Virus record (IMG/VR): IMGVR_UViG_3300001450_000220 | Span: 1 to 26,747 of that record | From: a virus | Length of the DNA stretch: 26,747 nucleotides | Strand: one strand, 5' to 3' | Shown here: positions 23,251 to 26,747 of the stretch, in pieces | Layout: each line of letters starts with the position of its first letter | How positions within the stretch are numbered: the first letter of the stretch is position 1 | Made by a program: the position numbers and the translations under genes | The notes under the pieces: model-generated | The model's database searches: none | What the model saw: the letters and a program-made list of their open reading frames with translations, nothing else | What the model was told of the DNA's origin: nothing

Positions 23251-23406
23251 TTATCTTTTTATATGTCTATAAACTGTTGCTTGTGATACACCAACAATTT
23301 TACTTATTCTTCTGCCTTTCATACCAAAACCATATAAGGTGTTGATAATCAGCTCTCTAGGCCATCCTACTTTTCTGTATCTTCTTTTAGAATGGGATGT
23401 CTGCAT
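23251..23406 (-). CDS. small helix-turn-helix DNA-binding protein, 51 aa
   Basis: A strong GGAAGGAGGTG site precedes the ATG, which lies inside the last codons of the SSB-like gene (20-base overlap). The product is a single basic HTH: a first helix in GWPRELIINTLYGFGMK, then RRISKIVGVSQATVYRHIKR, matching the resolvase/Hin-type pattern G-x-S-x-x-x-I-A-x-x-x-G-V-S-x-x-T-V-Y-R. With no other domain, it is probably a small regulator or a recombination-complex accessory. It ends 6 bases before the RNA element. Its target is unknown. Confidence 0.7.
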   Translation of the reverse strand: MQTSHSKRRYRKVGWPRELIINTLYGFGMKGRRISKIVGVSQATVYRHIKR

Positions 23407-24010
23407 CTTTCTTAACACCTCCTTCCCACTGTTTTACGAATTTAACAATAAAAGGTGTTCTCTCTTCACCTTCTTTGTTTTTGTATGGTTTTCCAGCATC
23501 TATAAGTGCTACAGCAGGCGCACCATCAATATCAGTTCCTTTAAGTGGCGGTAATACTTGGACTTCAACATCTTGTCCTTTCATTTTAACCACTTTTCTA
23601 GGTATCTCTACACCGATAGTTTCACAAAACTGAAAATATCTTTTGTTGCCTGTAGAATTTGATTCAAATTTATCACCTTTTTGAGGCTCTAAGAATCTAA
23701 AAATACCATTAGACCTGTAAGTTCTACCAACATACTCTTCACCTTTAATCTCCCCATTTTTACCTTCATAGGACTGTTCTGAGTTTTTAGCATCAACAAC
23801 AAACTCGTAGTTATAAACTAAAGCCTTAAAAGTTTTACCATCTTTTGTCCACTCTACTTCTCTACTTGTTGCATTTTGCATATGACCATAAAACTCACCT
23901 CTTACATTTGGTGCGTTCTTAGGTTTTGTATCTGTCTCTTCGCCTGGAACAAAGAAACTTTCTGTATCATTTAACATGTCGTCAAACATTTTAGCTGTTT
24001 CAGTAGCCAT
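23387..24010 (-). CDS. single-stranded DNA-binding-like protein, 207 aa
   Basis: The protein is beta-rich in the middle (about 36-160), and its last residues are KKDADIPF. This is close to the D-D-D-I-P-F tail that SSB proteins use to recruit partners. An OB-fold core is plausible but cannot be proven by eye. The ATG overlaps the stop of the annealing-protein gene (TAATG), and AAGGAG precedes it. Its setting between an annealing protein and an HTH gene fits a role in coating single strands during recombination and replication. DUF669-type phage proteins are the main alternative. Confidence 0.65.
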   Translation of the reverse strand: MATETAKMFDDMLNDTESFFVPGEETDTKPKNAPNVRGEFYGHMQNATSREVEWTKDGKTFKALVYNYEFVVDAKNSEQSYEGKNGEIKGEEYVGRTYRSNGIFRFLEPQKGDKFESNSTGNKRYFQFCETIGVEIPRKVVKMKGQDVEVQVLPPLKGTDIDGAPAVALIDAGKPYKNKEGEERTPFIVKFVKQWEGGVKKDADIPF

Positions 24011-24561
24011 TACTTATCTCCTTCTTTTTGTTTTTTTATGATTGTTTTACAATGTTCCAAACTTTTTGCATAGTTTGATTCGTTTATTCTACCGCTATCA
24101 AGAGCGCTTAACATAGCCTTTTTAGCTTTTTCATCTTTAACTTGATTAGCAAGCTTAGTAAACTCTTTTTCTTGCTTATCTGTTATGTTATCTGGTAAAT
24201 CCTCACCAGCAAACAATGAAAGACCAAGACCATGTAATGCTATTGCCTTTGCTAAACACCTTTGAATTGATGTGTTTATTTGAAAAGCATTAGGTGTATC
24301 AATAGTCTGATTCTTATTATCAAGAACAGGATGTATCTGAGTTCTTGTAATATCATCAATCGTTACACTTACTTTTACATAGTAGCCTGTAGTTGTTTGC
24401 ATATAAGGCATACTATCATATTCGTGTACTTCCCAAGTTGCCTCTGGAAATACTTTTAACATCTCTCTTACAGCATGCGCCCAAGACAAGTAATCAAACT
24501 TACCTTTTTGCTCTGCTAATTTAGAGATGTCAACGTCTTTTAGTTTTTGAAATACACTCAC
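24010..24561 (-). CDS. DUF1071/Sak-type single-strand annealing protein, 183 aa
   Basis: It starts at GTG 24561 with AAGGAG 6 bases upstream. The conserved core reads GKFDYLSWAHAVREMLKVFP (about 20-39), then HPVLDNKNQTI, AFQINTSIQRCLAKAIALHG and LGLSLFAGEDLP. This is the pattern of DUF1071 phage recombinases, a group of Rad52/ERF/Sak-like annealing proteins. It would pair complementary single strands made by the neighbouring exonuclease. A charged helical tail follows residue 125. Exonuclease, annealing protein and SSB in a row is the standard phage recombination order. Confidence 0.8.
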   Translation of the reverse strand: MSVFQKLKDVDISKLAEQKGKFDYLSWAHAVREMLKVFPEATWEVHEYDSMPYMQTTTGYYVKVSVTIDDITRTQIHPVLDNKNQTIDTPNAFQINTSIQRCLAKAIALHGLGLSLFAGEDLPDNITDKQEKEFTKLANQVKDEKAKKAMLSALDSGRINESNYAKSLEHCKTIIKKQKEGDK

Positions 24562-24572
24562 GTTTATCTCCT

Positions 24573-25394
24573 TTACTTTTTCTTAAAAAAAGGTGGTTTA
24601 CAATGGTCTAGAAATCTACAATAGTTACAAGCCCAATCTTCTACAGGACTTATCTTTTCTCTAAACATTGGAAGACCTTTTTTATGTTCTTCGTTTACGT
24701 TAGCCCAAAATGCTTTTGCCCTATCGAGCATATGCATTGGAACTTGGTAAGACCTCATTTGTGAATTGTCTTTATTATAATAGTACAACCACATACTATC
24801 AAGTCTACCAAATTTTTCTTTTATAGCTAACCCATAAGTAGCTAATTGCAATTCTTGATGCACAGAAGCATGTGGGTCTTTATTCTTATAGCCAAACTTT
24901 CTTGACCAAGAATAGCTAGCCATAGTTTTAAAATCAATCAAATGAACACTACCATCAACATCACTTACCGCCACTAAATCATAAAAACCTCTAACGTTTA
25001 AAGATTCAATAAACACTTCGCCCTCAATATGATATTTAAAAGTTTCTTTTTGTATATTATATATATCTTTTTCTTTACTATATATAGATTCTTCATATGT
25101 AGTATTACTACTTATAGTATTACTATATATAGTAGTATCGGAAAGAGCTTGTTGCAAATCATCATGTACAATTGTACCTAAACGCATAATTCTAGATGAT
25201 TTTTCATTAGCTGGGTTTGTAGTAGGGATTACTTCAACAGATTCGTAATACAACTTCCTTGAACAAATACCCGCTCCAGAAGCATGATAATGGTTTTCTT
25301 TACCATCATATCTTTCTTTGTAGTTTTCTTCATTTTTTCTTACAATATGGTCGTTGTAGATAGATTCTACATCAACAGGACATTTATATTTCAA
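24573..25394 (-). CDS. Cas4/RecB-like PD-(D/E)XK exonuclease with Fe-S cysteine set, 273 aa
   Basis: The start is TTG 25394, five bases after AGGAG. Motifs: ASGAGICSRKLYYE with C44; RLGTIVH with H77; NVRGFYDLV with D139; HLIDFKTMAS with D154 and K156; HQELQLATYGL with Q180. The C-terminal CNYCRFLDHC gives C256, C259 and C265. One early plus three late cysteines is the 4Fe-4S pattern of Cas4 and AddB-type nucleases. It would resect DNA ends for the annealing protein. Residues 84-113 are a Ser/Thr/Tyr-rich insert coded by palindrome-rich DNA. No CRISPR genes are present, so a recombination role is preferred. Confidence 0.85.
   Translation of the reverse strand: MKYKCPVDVESIYNDHIVRKNEENYKERYDGKENHYHASGAGICSRKLYYESVEVIPTTNPANEKSSRIMRLGTIVHDDLQQALSDTTIYSNTISSNTTYEESIYSKEKDIYNIQKETFKYHIEGEVFIESLNVRGFYDLVAVSDVDGSVHLIDFKTMASYSWSRKFGYKNKDPHASVHQELQLATYGLAIKEKFGRLDSMWLYYYNKDNSQMRSYQVPMHMLDRAKAFWANVNEEHKKGLPMFREKISPVEDWACNYCRFLDHCKPPFFKKK
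25075..25134. repeat. cluster of AT-rich palindromes and direct repeats inside the exonuclease gene
   Basis: TTACTATATATAG occurs at 25075-25087 and 25120-25132. TAGTATTACTA, itself a palindrome around a central base, occurs at 25100-25110 and 25115-25125. A perfect 14-bp palindrome, TACTATATATAGTA, lies at 25121-25134. The cluster codes the Ser/Thr/Tyr-rich insert of the exonuclease. It could be a protein-binding array, an unwinding region, or the result of local duplication. Function is not shown. Confidence 0.7.
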
Positions 25395-25402
25395 GGATTC
25401 TC

Positions 25403-25570
25403 CTAATTTTCAGAAACAAATGATTCGATAAGCTCTGCTATAGCTTTATTCATGGAAGTTCCACGAGAATAGCACGTTCCTTTGAATTTATTCCAAAGAT
25501 TCTTATCCATATTTGTTATGATTACGTTCTTTTTTGTTTTATTCTGGTCTTGATTCTCAAGATTTCTCAT
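25403..25570 (-). CDS. ribbon-helix-helix (Arc/CopG-like) DNA-binding protein, 55 aa
   Basis: After a polar N-terminus, the segment NVIITNMDKNLWNKFK (strand, then helix A) and SRGTSMNKAIAELIESFV (helix B) match ribbon-helix-helix repressors, where the strand pair enters the major groove. The length is typical of Arc/MetJ-like proteins. GGAGAG lies about 12 bases before the ATG, a little far. A 22-bp dyad overlapping a promoter lies about 75 bases upstream and is a natural operator candidate, so it may repress the recombination operon it heads. A role as an ssDNA-coating or relaxosome-type RHH is possible. Confidence 0.65.
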   Translation of the reverse strand: MRNLENQDQNKTKKNVIITNMDKNLWNKFKGTCYSRGTSMNKAIAELIESFVSEN

Positions 25571-25633
25571 TATTTAATTACTCTCCTTTTTTTTTGTATA
25601 TGTAGGGCAATCTAAGTAATTACCCCACATATT

Positions 25634-25662
25634 GTTATACATCTTATTAATGCTTAAGTTAA
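25634..25662 (-). promoter_or_regulatory. candidate sigma70 promoter for the recombination operon
   Basis: On the - strand, TTAACT (25662-25657) and TATAAC (25639-25634) are separated by 17 bases; they match consensus at 4 and 5 of 6 bases. The site lies in the only sizeable gap of the leftward module (25571-25672), upstream of the RHH, exonuclease, annealing protein and SSB genes. A dyad overlaps the -35 and spacer. AT-rich DNA yields chance matches, so this is moderate evidence only. Confidence 0.4.
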
Positions 25663-25665
25663 TAA
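25644..25665. promoter_or_regulatory. 22-bp dyad, candidate operator
   Basis: TTATTAA (25644-25650) and TTAATAA (25659-25665) form perfect 7-bp inverted arms around TGCTTAAG, which itself contains the palindrome CTTAAG. The dyad covers the -35 and most of the spacer of the candidate promoter at 25634-25662, so a bound protein would block polymerase. The RHH protein encoded just downstream is the simplest candidate binder, as such repressors often control their own operon. Confidence 0.45.
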
Positions 25666-25672
25666 ACAACAT

Positions 25673-25744
25673 TTATTTTAGTGAATTAATTATTGCTTCA
25701 GTAAGTAAGAAAAAAATAAAAAATATTAATAATGTTTCTATCAT
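25673..25744 (-). CDS. 23-residue membrane microprotein
   Basis: AAAGGAG lies 5 bases before the ATG, which overlaps the stop of the preceding gene (ATGA), so coupled translation is likely. The peptide is one hydrophobic helix (IETLLIFFIFFLLTEAIINS). Its size leaves room for chance, but the ribosome site and overlap are both good. A membrane function is probable and nothing more can be said. Confidence 0.5.
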   Translation of the reverse strand: MIETLLIFFIFFLLTEAIINSLK

Positions 25745-25944
25745 TTAGTCTCCTTTACTTTTTTCTTTGGTATATAAGCTGTTCCAAATGTTGCTATAAA
25801 CATATCCATAATATCATCATCTGAAATCTCTGCATATGGCTTAGTTCCAAACAATAATATTTCTTGTATGTCTCTGTATGTCATATCTTCTGCTTCCCTA
25901 AAAGATAGCATATCTCTCATTTCTCTGTAGTCTGGTACTCTCAT
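25741..25944 (-). CDS. hypothetical acidic protein, 67 aa
   Basis: AGGAGGT lies 4-5 bases before the ATG, which overlaps the upstream stop (ATGA). The product is acidic and helical with clustered Met/Asp/Glu (ISDDDIMDMFIATFG) and a basic C-terminus (PKKKVKETK). No motif is recognised. It belongs to a run of small coupled genes entering from the right edge, typical of phage early regions that hold host-takeover proteins; that role is only a guess from place. Confidence 0.6.
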   Translation of the reverse strand: MRVPDYREMRDMLSFREAEDMTYRDIQEILLFGTKPYAEISDDDIMDMFIATFGTAYIPKKKVKETK

Positions 25945-26165
25945 TTTACCTCCTGTATTTTATGTATTAATGATAATGATTCATTAATTTCTTCTTCAAA
26001 ACCATCTGTAATAGATTGTAATCCATCTAAAATAAATTGCTCTTTTGGTATTGAATAATCAAGTATATTATTTATTTCTGTAAAAATATCTTTATAGTCT
26101 GAAACAATATCATGATAAGCTCCAACTTCGTCCATAATCATCTTTTTTTGTTTTTTATTCATCAT
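25941..26165 (-). CDS. hypothetical helical protein, 74 aa
   Basis: The start has two adjacent ATG codons after AGGAGGAAA; the first is used here. The product is helical and acidic with hydrophobic spacing suitable for a helical hairpin (IVSDYKDIFTEINNIL and a later GFEEEINESLSLIHKI). It overlaps both neighbours by a few bases. No known family is seen. Confidence 0.6.
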   Translation of the reverse strand: MMNKKQKKMIMDEVGAYHDIVSDYKDIFTEINNILDYSIPKEQFILDGLQSITDGFEEEINESLSLIHKIQEVK

Positions 26166-26310
26166 TTTCCTCCTCTTCTTCTTCTTTTATAAATTCAACA
26201 TTTACATTATCAAATGTCCACATAAATGGCTCTCTACCATGATGTACTAACTCTTGGAACATTCTTATATCTTCTTCTGTTATAGGTATTTGTATTGACT
26301 TATATTCCAT
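26155..26310 (-). CDS. hypothetical acidic protein, 51 aa
   Basis: AAAGGAG lies 6 bases before the ATG, which overlaps the preceding stop (TAATG). The product starts MEYKSIQIPITEEDIRMFQE and ends in a run of glutamates (KEEEEEEND). The Glu tract is coded by GAA/GAG repeats that also provide the AGGAGG ribosome site of the next gene, so its composition may partly reflect that dual use. The strongly acidic tail could mimic DNA or bind a basic partner, but this is speculation. Confidence 0.6.
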   Translation of the reverse strand: MEYKSIQIPITEEDIRMFQELVHHGREPFMWTFDNVNVEFIKEEEEEENDE

Positions 26311-26501
26311 TACTTTCTCCTTTCGTGTGTTTCTTCTATGTGTGATGAAGCTAAATCTGCATTAGCCTCATTAAAATATTTTGTTGGTATTATGATTATA
26401 CACTTGTCATCTATGTAGTCTTTAACAAGTTCTAAATCAGTACCTGTTAAGGCTACTAATCCACTTTTTTCTAGCCATTCTGATAGTTTATTAATATTCA
26501 T
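26310..26501 (-). CDS. hypothetical protein, 63 aa
   Basis: GAGGTAGG lies upstream of the ATG, and the stop overlaps the next start. The product has an N-terminal helix (INKLSEWLEKSGLVALTG), a helix then strand (ELVKDYIDDKCIIIIPTKYF) and a charged tail. It looks like a compact small domain but matches no family I know. It is part of the coupled string of short early-type genes. Confidence 0.55.
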   Translation of the reverse strand: MNINKLSEWLEKSGLVALTGTDLELVKDYIDDKCIIIIPTKYFNEANADLASSHIEETHERRK

Positions 26502-26507
26502 TTTAAC

Positions 26508-26747
26508 CTACCTCTCTATTAACCAATTGTGATTATCTTCATTTATCCAACCTATTGCTTTTGCATACTTTCTCAGTTCAAGATATGAAAACATAGGCAC
26601 ATCAAGCAATGAACTAACTTCAGTCCACTCTTTTGAATCCATAGTTTGCGTTGCTCTTTTTGTCCATAAAGCATAATCAGCTCCATGATATATAAACGCA
26701 TATAGCATTTTATTTGAATAGATTAGTTTCTTTGGCTCACTATCCCA
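26508..26747 (-). CDS. hypothetical protein, 5' end beyond the window (partial)
   Basis: The first in-window ATG is at 26708, but no ribosome site precedes it. The frame stays open to the window edge, adding the plausible residues DSEPKKLIYSNK. A longer gene that starts outside the window is therefore more likely. The visible part has aromatic-rich helices (YAFIYHGADYALWTKRA and SYLELRKYAKAIGWI). No family is recognised. Confidence 0.5.
   Translation of the reverse strand, partial: WDSEPKKLIYSNKMLYAFIYHGADYALWTKRATQTMDSKEWTEVSSLLDVPMFSYLELRKYAKAIGWINEDNHNWLIER

Noticed and set aside
24573-25394. Cas4 as a sign of a CRISPR-Cas adaptation module.
   Set aside because: No repeat-spacer array or cas1/cas2 is present; the neighbours are phage recombination genes.
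25574-25672. 32-codon - strand frame between the 23-residue peptide and the RHH gene (ends TYTKKKESN).
   Set aside because: It has no ribosome site, and the candidate promoter and dyad lie inside its start. Kept only as a possible leader peptide.

Overview
The window looks like part of an AT-rich, probably marine, tailed phage with podovirus-type virion genes. My guess is a pelagiphage-like virus or a close relative from uncultured marine viromes. The evidence is tight gene packing with many TAATG or ATGA overlaps, a nozzle/fibre/internal-virion-protein order, a very large virion protein, and a recombination and replication module on the opposite strand. There are no tRNA, rRNA, host metabolic genes, insertion sequences or CRISPR arrays. 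Terminase, portal, capsid, DNA polymerase and primase are not in the window and presumably lie outside it. All family names rest on reading motifs by eye; no database search was possible.

Positions 1-8206, + strand: head-tail and tail genes. They begin with the C-terminal end of a LamG-like protein. Several small connector-type proteins follow, then a holin-like membrane protein, a 41-residue lysine-rich microprotein, a 1015-residue nozzle-like protein, a 315-residue companion and a tail fibre. Positions 8291-19174, + strand: three putative internal virion proteins, then one 2464-residue giant protein. Inside the giant protein (about residues 775-1070) is what reads as a complete tyrosine recombinase, with a core-binding region and the catalytic R, K, K/H-x-x-R and Y residues. 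A degenerate zinc-peptidase-like segment (HGMIH) follows it. This is the most unusual content of the window: an integrase-type domain carried in a predicted virion protein rather than as a separate integrase gene.

Positions 19166-26747, - strand, converging on the giant gene with a 9-base overlap of 3' ends: the DNA-transaction module. In transcription order (right to left) it holds small unknown genes, a candidate promoter overlapped by a 22-bp dyad, a ribbon-helix-helix protein, and a Cas4/RecB-like exonuclease with an Fe-S cysteine set. Next come a DUF1071-type annealing protein, an SSB-like protein ending in DADIPF and a 51-residue HTH protein. A structured RNA element follows, placed to control a zinc-ribbon gene. 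The module ends with microproteins, an Nmad1-like protein, an HNH nuclease, overlapping small coiled-coil genes, a DnaB helicase, a RuvC-like resolvase and a PD-(D/E)XK nuclease. Exonuclease, annealing protein, SSB, helicase and resolvase together would support recombination-driven replication.

Several genes shorter than 60 codons were found by reading the sequence directly: 2840-2965, 22729-22875, 22886-22987, 22971-23138, 23251-23406, 25403-25570, 25673-25744 and 26155-26310.
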